Shown here piece by piece: positions 1-6,328 of a stretch of 6,328 nt of DNA. The position numbers were made by a program, and so were the translations under genes. Numbering within the stretch: the stretch's first letter is position 1; the number at the start of each line of letters is the position of its first letter. Below the pieces are notes generated by a model, which saw nothing but the letters and a program-made list of their open reading frames with translations, did no database searches and was not told the origin of the DNA. The stretch is from Paracoccaceae bacterium (GTDB taxonomy: Bacteria; Pseudomonadota; Alphaproteobacteria; Rhodobacterales; Rhodobacteraceae), in assembly GCA_009920225.1 (NCBI GenBank), contig RGAJ01000111.1, positions 1 to 6,328 on the forward strand, in the 5' to 3' direction.

Positions 1-1368
1 TATGCGTTTACCGCGCGCCCTTGGGAATTGACCAAGACAGAAACCATTGACGTGATGGATGCGCTGGGGTCCAACATCCGCGTTGATACCAAAGGTCGTG
101 AAGTCATGCGCATTTTGCCGCGTAACCACGATGGTGTGAACGAAGAATGGATTTCCGACAAGACGCGTTTCGTGTGGGATGGCTTGCGCCGCCAGCGTCT
201 GGATGTGCCTTACATCCGTGAAAACGGCAAATTGCGCAAAGCATCATGGGGCGAGGCGCTCGGCGCTGCCGCCGCTGCGATGAAGGGCAAAAAGGTTGCA
301 GGTTTGATCGGTGATCTGGTCTCGACCGAGGCTGCCTTTGCGTTAAAGCAATTGATCACCGGTCTGGGTGGCAACGTTGAATGCCGTGTTGATAACGCGC
401 GTTTGCCGATTGGCAACCGCTCTGGTTATGTTGGAACCGCATCCATCGAAGATATTGACAGCGCCAAGTTCATTCAATTGATCGGCACGAACCCACGCGA
501 TGAGGCGCCCGTTTTGAACGCGCGTATTCGCAGAGCATGGGCGAATGGTGCGAACATCGGTTTGGTTGGCGAAGCTGTTGATTTGACATACGAATATGCG
601 CATATCGGAACGGACCGTGCGGCGTTGAATGGCTTGTTGGGCAAAAAACACGGTGCTGTTTTGGATGCACCATCGATTGTGATTGTTGGCCAAGGCGCAT
701 TGCGCGAAGCAGATGGCGCAGCCGTTCTTGCGGCGGCGATGCAATTGGCCGAAGAGACCCAATCAAAACTGATGATCTTGCACACAGCTGCGTCACGCGT
801 GGGTGCGATGGATATCGGTGCGGTGACCACAGGTGGGATCGCTGCTGCGATTGATGGGGCAGATGTCATCTATAACCTTGGCGCGGACGAGGTCGATATT
901 GATGCAGGTCCATTCGTGATCTACCAAGGCTCACACGGGGATCGTGGTGCACATCGTGCAGACATCGTTTTGCCAGCTGCGGCCTATACCGAAGAAAACG
1001 GATTGTTTGTGAACACCGAAGGTCGCCCACAATTGGCGATGCGGGCAGGTTTTGCCCCCGGTGATGCGCGGGAAAACTGGGCGATCTTGCGGGCATTGTC
1101 CGGCGAGCTTGGCGCAGCGCTTCCTTTTGACAGCCTTGCATCCTTGCGTCAGGCATTGGTGGCAGATGTGCCCCATTTGGCACATATCGACGAGGTTATC
1201 GAAAACGAATGGCGCGCAGAACCCGCAGACCAAATGGGCGATGCCACATTCCGAAATGCGGTGTCAGATTTCTATCTGACCAACCCGATCGCGCGCGCGT
1301 CAAGCTTGATGGCGGAATTGTCCGCAAATGCAAAAGCACGCGTTGAAACACAGGTTGCTGCCGAATAA
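1..1368 (+). CDS. nuoG: NADH-quinone oxidoreductase subunit G (NuoG), C-terminal part, 5' end outside window
   Basis: Large Fe-S subunit of the complex I peripheral arm, on the cytoplasmic side of the inner membrane. The frame is open from base 1, so 455 codons are visible and the true start lies upstream; an apparent TTG start at 28 is only an internal leucine codon. The first visible residues ([20 protein letters not shown]) and the following [20 protein letters not shown] stretch match the entry to the molybdopterin-oxidoreductase-like domain of NuoG. A second diagnostic block sits near visible residues 310-345 ([20 protein letters not shown] followed by [13 protein letters not shown]). 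Only one cysteine is visible (residue 128 of the visible part), so the N-terminal ferredoxin-type clusters must be encoded upstream and this part has no obvious cluster motif. The C-terminus ([19 protein letters not shown]) is typical of Rhodobacterales. It ends in TAA whose last A is the first base of the next gene. No frameshift seen. Confidence 0.96.
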   Translation, partial: YAFTARPWELTKTETIDVMDALGSNIRVDTKGREVMRILPRNHDGVNEEWISDKTRFVWDGLRRQRLDVPYIRENGKLRKASWGEALGAAAAAMKGKKVAGLIGDLVSTEAAFALKQLITGLGGNVECRVDNARLPIGNRSGYVGTASIEDIDSAKFIQLIGTNPRDEAPVLNARIRRAWANGANIGLVGEAVDLTYEYAHIGTDRAALNGLLGKKHGAVLDAPSIVIVGQGALREADGAAVLAAAMQLAEETQSKLMILHTAASRVGAMDIGAVTTGGIAAAIDGADVIYNLGADEVDIDAGPFVIYQGSHGDRGAHRADIVLPAAAYTEENGLFVNTEGRPQLAMRAGFAPGDARENWAILRALSGELGAALPFDSLASLRQALVADVPHLAHIDEVIENEWRAEPADQMGDATFRNAVSDFYLTNPIARASSLMAELSANAKARVETQVAAE

Positions 1369-1778
1369 TGCAAAACCTAACCTACATATCCTTTTTGCTT
1401 GTCGCGACCACGATGGTTCTTGCGGCCTGTCAAACTGTGGATGTGGCAGGGGCGGATCAACGCCCAGAAAACATTCGCTATCTTGGGGTACAAAACAAGC
1501 TATTGGCGGATGATCTGGTGCAATTTCATGTGACTTTGACGGGAACGGAAAATCCTGAGCGCGTCGAAGCTTATGCAGAATGTGCCGCCGCACAATACAC
1601 GTTGATCCGTGGATTTGGCTTTGCGCGACATATTCGAACAACTGTGGGACAAACCGCCGAACGGTGGAATGCAGATGCGGTCTATACCATTTCTGCTGCG
1701 ATCCCACGGGGAACTAGAACGCTAGACGCAGAGGTCGTTGCCGACAACTGCGCCTTGAACGGAATACCAATGGTGTGA
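1368..1778 (+). CDS. Small predicted lipoprotein in the nuo operon, function unknown
   Basis: Encodes 136 residues. The N-terminus is a lipoprotein signal peptide: short polar start, hydrophobic core about residues 5-20, and lipobox LAAC at 18-21, giving a predicted lipidated Cys21. The mature part of about 115 residues would be periplasm-facing or otherwise exported. It has two further cysteines, C72 and C128, that could form a disulfide. I recognise no enzyme motif. The ATG at 1368 overlaps the nuoG TAA by one base (TAATG), with only a weak ACAGG upstream, so translation is probably coupled to nuoG. The start is supported because the lipobox falls at the right distance from it. A reading frame at this position, between the nuoG and nuoH homologues, is known in Paracoccus/Rhodobacter clusters. 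Whether this protein is homologous to those frames is inference. Its role may be in complex I assembly or stability, but nothing in the sequence proves that. Confidence 0.85.
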   Translation: MQNLTYISFLLVATTMVLAACQTVDVAGADQRPENIRYLGVQNKLLADDLVQFHVTLTGTENPERVEAYAECAAAQYTLIRGFGFARHIRTTVGQTAERWNADAVYTISAAIPRGTRTLDAEVVADNCALNGIPMV

Positions 1779-1781
1779 GGA
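1777..1781 (+). promoter_or_regulatory. Shine-Dalgarno for nuoH, overlapping the lipoprotein stop
   Basis: GAGGA lies 3 bases before the ATG at 1785 and shares bases with the TGA stop of the upstream lipoprotein gene. The spacing is short, but this is the only candidate, and the predicted NuoH N-terminus ([10 protein letters not shown]) looks normal from this start. Confidence 0.5.
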
Positions 1782-1784
1782 CCG

Positions 1785-2696
1785 ATGGCTGATTTCTTTA
1801 ATACGACGGGCGGAATGGCCCTTATCATGGTGGCACAGGTTTTGGCCATGGTTGCCTTTGTGATGCTAAGCTTGCTGTTCCTTGTGTACGGCGACCGCAA
1901 AATTTGGGCGGCTGTGCAAATGCGCCGTGGTCCAAACGTGGTGGGCGTCTTTGGTTTGCTGCAAACTGTGGCAGACGCGTTAAAATATGTGGTGAAAGAG
2001 GTCGTTATCCCCGCAGGTGCGGACCGCGCAGTCTTTATGCTTGCGCCGTTGACATCCTTTGTCTTGGCCTTGATCGCTTGGGCGGTCATTCCGTTCAACG
2101 ACACTTGGGTGTTGTCCGACATCAACGTTGCGATTTTGTATGTCTTTGCAGTGTCTTCTTTGGAAGTTTACGGCGTGATTATGGGCGGTTGGGCGTCGAA
2201 CTCAAAATATCCGTTCTTGGGATCTTTGCGGTCTGCTGCGCAAATGATTTCCTACGAGGTGTCGATTGGTTTGATCATCATCGGCGTGATTATTTCGACG
2301 GGGTCGATGAACTTTGGTGATATCGTTCGGGCCCAAGACGGCGATTACGGCTTCTTTAGCTGGTATTGGTTGCCGCATTTCCCGATGGTGTTCTTGTTCT
2401 TTATCTCGGCTTTGGCGGAAACAAATCGCCCTCCATTCGATTTGCCTGAGGCGGAATCAGAATTGGTTGCGGGATATCAGGTTGAATATTCGTCAACTCC
2501 GTTCCTGTTGTTTATGGCGGGGGAATATATCGCGATCTTCTTGATGTGCGCATTGACCACGCTTTTGTTCTTTGGGGGCTGGTTGTCGCCGATCCCTGGT
2601 ATCCCGGATGGTGCCTTGTGGATGGTCGGGAAAATGGCGTTCTTCTTTTTCCTCTTTGCAATGGTAAATTTTGGTATCTTTCTTGGCGAAATTTGA
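1785..2696 (+). CDS. nuoH: NADH-quinone oxidoreductase subunit H (NuoH), C-terminally disrupted
   Basis: Membrane subunit (ND1 family) that forms the quinone-binding chamber and joins the peripheral and membrane arms. Diagnostic motifs are intact: [16 protein letters not shown] at about residues 36-51, [11 protein letters not shown] at 57-67, [18 protein letters not shown] at about 145-162, and the conserved quinone loop [16 protein letters not shown] at 211-226 followed by [10 protein letters not shown]. Family homology runs to FFFFLFAMV, ending at residue 294 (base 2666). The frame then reads nine unrelated residues (NFGIFLGEI) to a TGA at 2694-2696, giving 303 residues against about 345 usual for alphaproteobacteria. 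The expected next block, containing the conserved RYDQLM, GWK and LP residues, is absent from all frames. The authentic C-terminus reappears in another frame just downstream. As read, the last transmembrane helix and its preceding cytoplasmic loop are lost, so the product is probably non-functional unless this is a sequence error. Confidence 0.9.
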   Translation: MADFFNTTGGMALIMVAQVLAMVAFVMLSLLFLVYGDRKIWAAVQMRRGPNVVGVFGLLQTVADALKYVVKEVVIPAGADRAVFMLAPLTSFVLALIAWAVIPFNDTWVLSDINVAILYVFAVSSLEVYGVIMGGWASNSKYPFLGSLRSAAQMISYEVSIGLIIIGVIISTGSMNFGDIVRAQDGDYGFFSWYWLPHFPMVFLFFISALAETNRPPFDLPEAESELVAGYQVEYSSTPFLLFMAGEYIAIFLMCALTTLLFFGGWLSPIPGIPDGALWMVGKMAFFFFLFAMVNFGIFLGEI

Positions 2697-2739
2697 ACTT
2701 TTTGGCGGCGCCTATGCCCGCTGGATGATCGGAGGCTGA
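2668..2739 (+). pseudogene. nuoH: Out-of-frame remnant of the NuoH C-terminus
   Basis: In the frame shifted by one relative to nuoH, bases 2689-2739 encode [17 protein letters not shown] and a TGA stop, preceded by in-frame LVSFL from 2671. This is the expected C-terminal tail of Rhodobacterales NuoH (end of the last membrane helix plus tail). The frame has a stop (TAA, 2665-2667) just upstream, so it cannot be expressed alone, and it has no start codon of its own before the conserved residues. The TGA at 2737-2739 sits one base before the nuoI ATG, the tight spacing expected of the intact gene pair. Together with the upstream part it accounts for about 316 residues, implying that about 28-29 codons are missing at around 2666-2671. 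Confidence 0.8.
2731..2735 (+). promoter_or_regulatory. Shine-Dalgarno for nuoI
   Basis: GGAGG is 5 bases before the nuoI ATG at 2741. It lies within the last codons (Gly-Gly) of the original nuoH frame, so an intact nuoH would be translated right through this site. With the shifted frame, ribosomes stop at 2696, about 45 bases before nuoI. Confidence 0.75.
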
Positions 2740-2740
2740 T

Positions 2741-3235
2741 ATGACACAGATCGATTACGGCCGTGCGGCCAAGTATTTCCTGCTTCAGGATTTCTGGGTC
2801 GGAATGAAATTGGGGTTCAAGTACTTCTTTGCTCCCAAGGCGACATTGAACTATCCGCATGAAAAGGGATACCTGTCCCCACGGTTTCGTGGTGAACACG
2901 CGTTGCGTCGGTATCCAAATGGCGAAGAACGCTGCATCGCGTGCAAATTGTGCGAAGCGGTCTGTCCCGCGCAAGCGATCACCATCGACGCAGAACCGCG
3001 TGATGACGGCAGCCGCCGCACAACGCGCTATGACATCGATATGACGAAATGCATCTATTGCGGTTTCTGCCAAGAAGCCTGTCCGGTAGACGCGATCGTC
3101 GAAGGCCCGAATTTTGAATTCGCCACCGAAACCCGCGAAGAGCTGTTCTATAACAAAGACAAGCTGTTGGCGAATGGGGAACGCTGGGAATCTGAAATCG
3201 CACGCAACCTAGAAATGGATGCACCCTACCGATGA
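2741..3235 (+). CDS. nuoI: NADH-quinone oxidoreductase subunit I (NuoI), 2x[4Fe-4S] ferredoxin-type subunit
   Basis: Peripheral-arm subunit (TYKY/PSST-neighbour family) that carries clusters N6a and N6b and passes electrons towards N2 and quinone. It has 164 residues, the usual alphaproteobacterial length. An N-terminal amphipathic segment (about 8-31, including [13 protein letters not shown]) contacts the membrane domain. Two classical CxxCxxCxxxCP motifs are complete: C65, C68, C71, C75 and C104, C107, C110, C114. [18 protein letters not shown] before the first motif is strongly conserved in the family. The ATG is preceded by GGAGG at good spacing, and the TGA overlaps the next gene's ATG by four bases (ATGA). 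No damage seen. Confidence 0.98.
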   Translation: MTQIDYGRAAKYFLLQDFWVGMKLGFKYFFAPKATLNYPHEKGYLSPRFRGEHALRRYPNGEERCIACKLCEAVCPAQAITIDAEPRDDGSRRTTRYDIDMTKCIYCGFCQEACPVDAIVEGPNFEFATETREELFYNKDKLLANGERWESEIARNLEMDAPYR

Positions 3236-3639
3236 GCGACGTAAAGAACCCTTTCGAGGATATGATGAAAATGGCGCAGGATATGGCCAAATCGTTCAAT
3301 CCTGCGTTGGAAACATTTTCGCCCAAAGGGTTCGAAGCTGCGTGGCCGACCATGCCCAAAGACATGATGGAAATGTTTTTCGGCAATACCTTTAACAAGG
3401 ATGGTTTGGACGCGAAAACCCGTCTGTTGTTGACATTGGCGGGTTTGACCATGCAGGGCGCACAAAACGACGTCGCTTTGCGGCAAACAGTGCGCCACCT
3501 TGTCGAGGTTGGTGCGCGCAAACAGGAAATTATCGAAGCCATCGGACAAATGTCTATGTTCGCTGGTGTACCCGCCATGACGCGGGCCATGCAATTGGCC
3601 CAAGACGTTATGGAAGACAAAGAGGAAAAAGACACATGA
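3232..3639 (+). CDS. Carboxymuconolactone decarboxylase (CMD/AhpD-like) family protein of the nuo operon
   Basis: Encodes 135 residues. The C-terminal two thirds resemble the CMD fold: [20 protein letters not shown] at about 58-77, then [20 protein letters not shown] at about 88-107, then [14 protein letters not shown] at about 110-123. The second block follows the family pattern of a histidine (H89), a glycine and an E-I pair. AhpD-type members use a CxxC pair, but this protein has no cysteine at all, so peroxidase-type redox chemistry of that kind is excluded. It is methionine-rich (15 of 135), notably at M11, M12, M14, M18 and M41, M45, M46, M48. No signal peptide or membrane helix is evident, so it is probably cytoplasmic. 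ATGA overlaps with both nuoI and nuoJ indicate translational coupling. A small reading frame at this place is known in Paracoccus/Rhodobacter clusters. A complex I-related or assembly role is inferred only from position. Confidence 0.87.
   Translation: MSDVKNPFEDMMKMAQDMAKSFNPALETFSPKGFEAAWPTMPKDMMEMFFGNTFNKDGLDAKTRLLLTLAGLTMQGAQNDVALRQTVRHLVEVGARKQEIIEAIGQMSMFAGVPAMTRAMQLAQDVMEDKEEKDT
3621..3626 (+). promoter_or_regulatory. Shine-Dalgarno for nuoJ inside the CMD-like gene
   Basis: AGAGGA lies 9 bases before the nuoJ ATG at 3636 and is read as part of the C-terminal acidic codons (EDKEEKD) of the upstream gene. It supports the overlapping ATGA start. Confidence 0.65.
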
Positions 3640-4244
3640 GCGTTGTATCCTTCGCGTTCTATCTATTTGCAATCTGCGCGATTGCCGGTGGCCTGTTCAC
3701 CGTCATAAGCCGAAACCCGGTGCATTCTGTATTGTGGTTGATCTTGGCATTCTTGTCATCGGCGGGCTTGTTCGTTTTGCTAGGCGCTGAATTCGTCGCC
3801 ATGTTGTTGGTGATCGTCTATGTGGGAGCTGTGGCAGTATTGTTCCTGTTCGTTGTGATGATGTTGGACATCGACTTTGCCGAGCTCAAGGCCGAGATGG
3901 CGCAGTATATGCCGCTTGCCTTGTTGATCGGCTTGGTGTTGTTGATGCAGCTTGTGATGGCGTTCGGGGCATGGGATTTCGCAGAAACCGCACAATCCGC
4001 GCGCGCAGCGATCACACCTGAGGATCTACATAACACGGCCGCTTTGGGCATGTTGCTCTATGATCAGTATTTCCTATTGTTCCAATTGTCAGGCTTGATC
4101 CTGTTGGTTGCGATGATCGGCGCCATTGTTCTTACACTGCGCCATCGCAAGGATGTGAAACGTCAAAACGTTTTGGCGCAAATGTACCGCGATCCTGCGA
4201 AAGCAATGGAATTAAAAGACGTAAAACCGGGGCAGGGCCTTTAA
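3636..4244 (+). CDS. nuoJ: NADH-quinone oxidoreductase subunit J (NuoJ)
   Basis: Membrane-arm subunit of the ND6 family, 202 residues with about five hydrophobic helices. Residues 27-33 (NPVHSVL) and the run [20 protein letters not shown] at 50-69, continuing FLFVVMML, are the family signature. E52 and Y62 fall in the third helix, which carries the pi-bulge region implicated in coupling quinone chemistry to proton translocation. A cytoplasmic-type polar tail follows the last helix ([20 protein letters not shown], about 168-187). The start overlaps the upstream stop by four bases, with a good Shine-Dalgarno. It is the start at which the hydrophobic N-terminus begins at once, as expected. Intact. 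Confidence 0.97.
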   Translation: MSVVSFAFYLFAICAIAGGLFTVISRNPVHSVLWLILAFLSSAGLFVLLGAEFVAMLLVIVYVGAVAVLFLFVVMMLDIDFAELKAEMAQYMPLALLIGLVLLMQLVMAFGAWDFAETAQSARAAITPEDLHNTAALGMLLYDQYFLLFQLSGLILLVAMIGAIVLTLRHRKDVKRQNVLAQMYRDPAKAMELKDVKPGQGL

Positions 4245-4274
4245 GGGCGCTGTCAGGACAGAACACGAAAAACC

Positions 4275-4280
4275 GAGGGT
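4275..4280 (+). promoter_or_regulatory. Shine-Dalgarno for nuoK
   Basis: GAGGGT ends 3 bases before the nuoK ATG at 4284, with the GAGG core 5 bases before it. It lies in the 39-base nuoJ-nuoK spacer, the only real intergenic gap of the window, which shows no promoter-like pair or terminator. Confidence 0.55.
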
Positions 4281-4283
4281 ATT

Positions 4284-4589
4284 ATGATTGGTTTAGAACA
4301 TTACCTAACAGTGGCGGCGACGCTATTCGTTGTAGGTATCTTTGGGATCTTCCTGAACCGGAAGAACGTCATCATCTTGTTGATGTCGATCGAACTGATG
4401 TTGTTATCGGTCAATATTAATTTGGTCGCGTTTTCCAGTTATTTGGGCGATTTGACGGGGCAGGTCTTTACCCTGTTCGTTCTAACCGTTGCCGCGGCTG
4501 AGGCTGCGATTGGTTTGGCGATCTTGGTCAGCTTCTTCCGTAATCGTGGCACTATTGCCGTCGAAGACGTCAACGTGATGAAGGGATAA
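4284..4589 (+). CDS. nuoK: NADH-quinone oxidoreductase subunit K (NuoK)
   Basis: Small membrane-arm subunit of the ND4L family, 101 residues, the standard length. Three transmembrane helices are visible (about 5-24, 28-50, 60-84). The two membrane-embedded glutamates needed for proton translocation are present: E37 in [15 protein letters not shown] and E73 in [15 protein letters not shown], matching E36 and E72 of Escherichia coli NuoK. The N-R-K-N turn at about 25-28 is typical. It is separated from nuoJ by 39 bases and from nuoL by 5. The AAGGGA near its 3' end also serves as the nuoL ribosome binding site. Intact. Confidence 0.98.
   Translation: MIGLEHYLTVAATLFVVGIFGIFLNRKNVIILLMSIELMLLSVNINLVAFSSYLGDLTGQVFTLFVLTVAAAEAAIGLAILVSFFRNRGTIAVEDVNVMKG
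4581..4586 (+). promoter_or_regulatory. Shine-Dalgarno for nuoL within the nuoK 3' end
   Basis: AAGGGA, coding the final Lys-Gly of NuoK, lies 8 bases before the ATG at 4595. It supports that start, which also gives the usual NuoL N-terminus ([17 protein letters not shown]). Confidence 0.65.
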
Positions 4590-4594
4590 GACAC

Positions 4595-6328
4595 ATGGAA
4601 AAAATCATTCTCTTCGCTCCGCTGGTCGGCGCATTGATTGGCGGCTTTGGATGGCGTGTGATCGGTGAAAAAGGCGCACAGATCCTGACCACGGGTCTGT
4701 TGTTTCTGGCCGCGTTCCTAAGCTGGGTCGTGTTCCTTGGGTTTGATGGCCAAACGCAGCACATTGAAATTCTGCGTTGGATTGAATCCGGGTCGTTGTA
4801 CACAGATTGGTCGATCCGCTTGGACCGCTTGACCGCGATCATGTTGATTGTTGTGACCTCTGTTTCGGCGTTGGTGCATTTGTACAGCTTTGGCTATATG
4901 GCGCATGATGACAATTGGACCGATAACGAACCTTATCGCGCACGGTTCTTTGCCTATTTGTCGTTCTTTACCTTTGCGATGTTGATGCTTGTGACGTCTG
5001 ACAACCTAGTACAGATGTTCTTTGGTTGGGAAGGTGTGGGCGTTGCATCGTATCTCTTGATCGGATTTTATTACAAAAAACCATCTGCAAACGCAGCAGC
5101 GATCAAAGCATTCGTTGTGAACCGCGTCGGTGACTTTGGCTTTGCGCTTGGTATTTTTGGTTTGTTCATGCTGACCGATAGCATCCGTTTTGATGATATC
5201 TTTGCGGCGGCGCCGTCTTTGGCAGAGCAGGACTTGCATTTCCTCTGGTCTGACTGGAATGCGGCGAACCTATTGGCATTCTTGCTGTTTGTTGGTGCGA
5301 TGGGTAAATCGGCGCAGTTGATTTTGCACACATGGTTGCCTGATGCGATGGAAGGCCCGACACCTGTGTCCGCGCTGATCCACGCGGCGACCATGGTGAC
5401 GGCAGGTGTGTTCCTTGTCTGTCGTATGTCGCCTTTGATGGAATACGCACCGGAGGCGATGGCATTCGTTACATTCCTAGGGGCAACAACCGCGTTCTTT
5501 GCTGCGACTGTTGGCTTGGTTCAAAATGACATCAAACGCGTGATCGCCTATTCAACCTGTTCACAGCTGGGCTATATGTTCGTTGCAGCGGGTGTGGGTG
5601 TGTATTCGGTTGCGATGTTCCACCTGTTCACACACGCCTTTTTCAAGGCGATGTTGTTCCTCGGCGCGGGGTCAGTGATCCATGCGATGCATCATGAACA
5701 AGACATGCGCAACTATGGCGGTCTGCGCAAGAAAATCCCGTTCACGTTCTGGGCGATGATGATCGGGACATTGGCCATTACGGGTGTTGGTATTCCATTG
5801 ACCCATTTCGGTTTCGCGGGCTTTTTGTCAAAAGACGCCGTCATCGAAAGCGCATGGGCAGGCACCGCAGGGGGCTATGCGTTCTGGATGTTGGTGATTG
5901 CCGCGCTCTTTACATCATTCTACAGCTGGCGCTTGATGTTCTTGACGTTTTACGGCGCACCGCGTGGCGACAAACATACGCATGAACACGCGCATGAGAG
6001 CCCAATCGTCATGTTGATCCCGCTGGGTGTTTTGGCACTGGGCGCGGTTTTCTCTGGTATGATCTGGTACAACAGCTTTTTCGGCGACCATAACACGGTC
6101 AACAAATTCTTTGGTATTCCAACGCATGAGGTTGCGGCAGACGCAGGCCATGACGATGACACGAAAGACGCCGCACATAGCAGCGAAGGTCACACAAATG
6201 CAGATCACGCAACCCATATGGCCGATCCAAATAATGCGGGTGCCGCTATGCATGGGGCCGCACCACAGGGCGCGATTTTCATGGGACCAGACAATCATGT
6301 GATGGACGACGCGCACCATGCCCCAACA
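4595..6328 (+). CDS. nuoL: NADH-quinone oxidoreductase subunit L (NuoL), N-terminal 578 codons, 3' end outside window
   Basis: Distal antiporter-like proton-pumping subunit (ND5/MrpA family). The frame runs open from the ATG at 4595 to the last base, exactly 578 codons. Functional residues are visible: E146 in [13 protein letters not shown] (E144 in Escherichia coli), K238 in GAMGKSAQL (K229), the [20 protein letters not shown] block with the following HAATMVTAG, the [18 protein letters not shown] segment, [19 protein letters not shown], and K413 in [10 protein letters not shown] (K399). After the helix ending near residue 455 there is a polar HTHEHAH patch (461-467). After the next helix there is a His/Asp-rich loop at about 511-575. 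A polar insertion here is familiar in Rhodobacterales NuoL. The missing C-terminus should contain the final helices and the long lateral helix. No frame disruption in the visible part. Confidence 0.97.
   Translation, partial: MEKIILFAPLVGALIGGFGWRVIGEKGAQILTTGLLFLAAFLSWVVFLGFDGQTQHIEILRWIESGSLYTDWSIRLDRLTAIMLIVVTSVSALVHLYSFGYMAHDDNWTDNEPYRARFFAYLSFFTFAMLMLVTSDNLVQMFFGWEGVGVASYLLIGFYYKKPSANAAAIKAFVVNRVGDFGFALGIFGLFMLTDSIRFDDIFAAAPSLAEQDLHFLWSDWNAANLLAFLLFVGAMGKSAQLILHTWLPDAMEGPTPVSALIHAATMVTAGVFLVCRMSPLMEYAPEAMAFVTFLGATTAFFAATVGLVQNDIKRVIAYSTCSQLGYMFVAAGVGVYSVAMFHLFTHAFFKAMLFLGAGSVIHAMHHEQDMRNYGGLRKKIPFTFWAMMIGTLAITGVGIPLTHFGFAGFLSKDAVIESAWAGTAGGYAFWMLVIAALFTSFYSWRLMFLTFYGAPRGDKHTHEHAHESPIVMLIPLGVLALGAVFSGMIWYNSFFGDHNTVNKFFGIPTHEVAADAGHDDDTKDAAHSSEGHTNADHATHMADPNNAGAAMHGAAPQGAIFMGPDNHVMDDAHHAPT

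Noticed and set aside
28..1368. TTG at 28 as the start of nuoG
   Set aside because: The frame is open to base 1 and residues before 28 (YAFTARPWE) continue NuoG homology, so this is an internal leucine codon of a gene cut by the window edge.
2661..2696. Programmed frameshifting or an intron to rescue nuoH
   Set aside because: A simple frameshift would still leave about 28 conserved residues missing, since they are encoded in no frame here. There is missing rather than extra sequence, so neither an intron nor recoding explains it.
2546..2728. Second plus-strand frame over the nuoH lesion as a separate small gene
   Set aside because: Its residues do not match the NuoH tail; the true tail is in the other frame. 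It mostly overlaps conserved NuoH codons and is a frame shadow.
2477..3073. Minus-strand open frame of 198 codons across nuoH/nuoI
   Set aside because: It is antisense to well-supported coding DNA, has no recognisable domain and no convincing ribosome binding site.
2979..3635. Minus-strand open frame of 218 codons
   Set aside because: It lies antisense across nuoI and the CMD-like gene, both with clear family motifs. The translation is Ser/Arg/Cys-rich without recognisable domains, as expected of a shadow frame.
4250..4261. Small inverted repeat CTGTC-AG-GACAG in the nuoJ-nuoK spacer as a terminator or regulatory hairpin
   Set aside because: The stem is only 5 bp (4 bp with a workable loop) and no T-tract follows. 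The operon continues directly into nuoK, so it is most likely chance.
5915..6319. Minus-strand open frames near the window end (134 and 70 codons)
   Set aside because: They are antisense to the NuoL His/Asp-rich region. Low-complexity GAT/CAT-type codons there produce long stop-free antisense frames by composition.
1..6328. tRNA/rRNA genes, CRISPR arrays, insertion sequences, internal promoters or terminators
   Set aside because: Coding sequence fills nearly the whole window and I saw no cloverleaf-like segment, repeat array, transposase fragment, terminal inverted repeats or GC hairpin plus T-run.

Overview
This window is an interior piece of a respiratory complex I (NADH:ubiquinone oxidoreductase) operon. 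Every gene is on the + strand. The order is nuoG (3' part), a small lipoprotein gene, nuoH, nuoI, a small carboxymuconolactone-decarboxylase-like gene, nuoJ, nuoK and nuoL (5' part). Both ends of the window cut through genes. Protein sequence and gene order point to an alphaproteobacterium of the Rhodobacterales (Roseobacter/Paracoccus-type). Extra reading frames between nuoG and nuoH and between nuoI and nuoJ are characteristic of the Paracoccus/Rhodobacter nuo (nqo) clusters. Codon usage favours TTG for leucine and is not extremely GC-rich, which would suit a marine roseobacter. The genus cannot be fixed from this window.

Layout: 1-1368 is the C-terminal part of the peripheral-arm subunit NuoG. 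1368-1778 encodes a 136-residue lipoprotein of unknown function that overlaps nuoG by one base (TAATG). 1785-2696 encodes NuoH, which is intact to about residue 294 and then goes out of frame. The authentic NuoH C-terminus is still present in another frame up to a stop at 2737-2739. 2741-3235 encodes the 2x[4Fe-4S] subunit NuoI. 3232-3639 encodes the CMD-like protein, with 4-base ATGA overlaps on both sides. 3636-4244, 4284-4589 and 4595-6328 encode the membrane subunits NuoJ, NuoK and NuoL (first 578 codons). Non-coding DNA is minimal, with the largest ordinary gap being 39 bases (nuoJ-nuoK). I see no internal promoter, terminator, RNA gene, repeat array or mobile element.

How the genes work together: NuoG and NuoI carry electrons through Fe-S clusters of the peripheral arm towards quinone. 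NuoH forms the quinone chamber floor and the link to the membrane arm. NuoJ, NuoK and NuoL form part of the proton-pumping arm. The two accessory proteins are co-translated with these subunits and may serve assembly or regulation, but this is inference from position only.

The most notable observation is the nuoH lesion. About 28-29 residues that include the family's conserved RYDQLM/GWK/LP segment are missing, with a frame change, in an otherwise well-preserved operon. This is either a real inactivating deletion or a sequencing/assembly error. I did not find a wholly new system here. The other points of interest are the two accessory genes and a His/Asp-rich insertion in NuoL.
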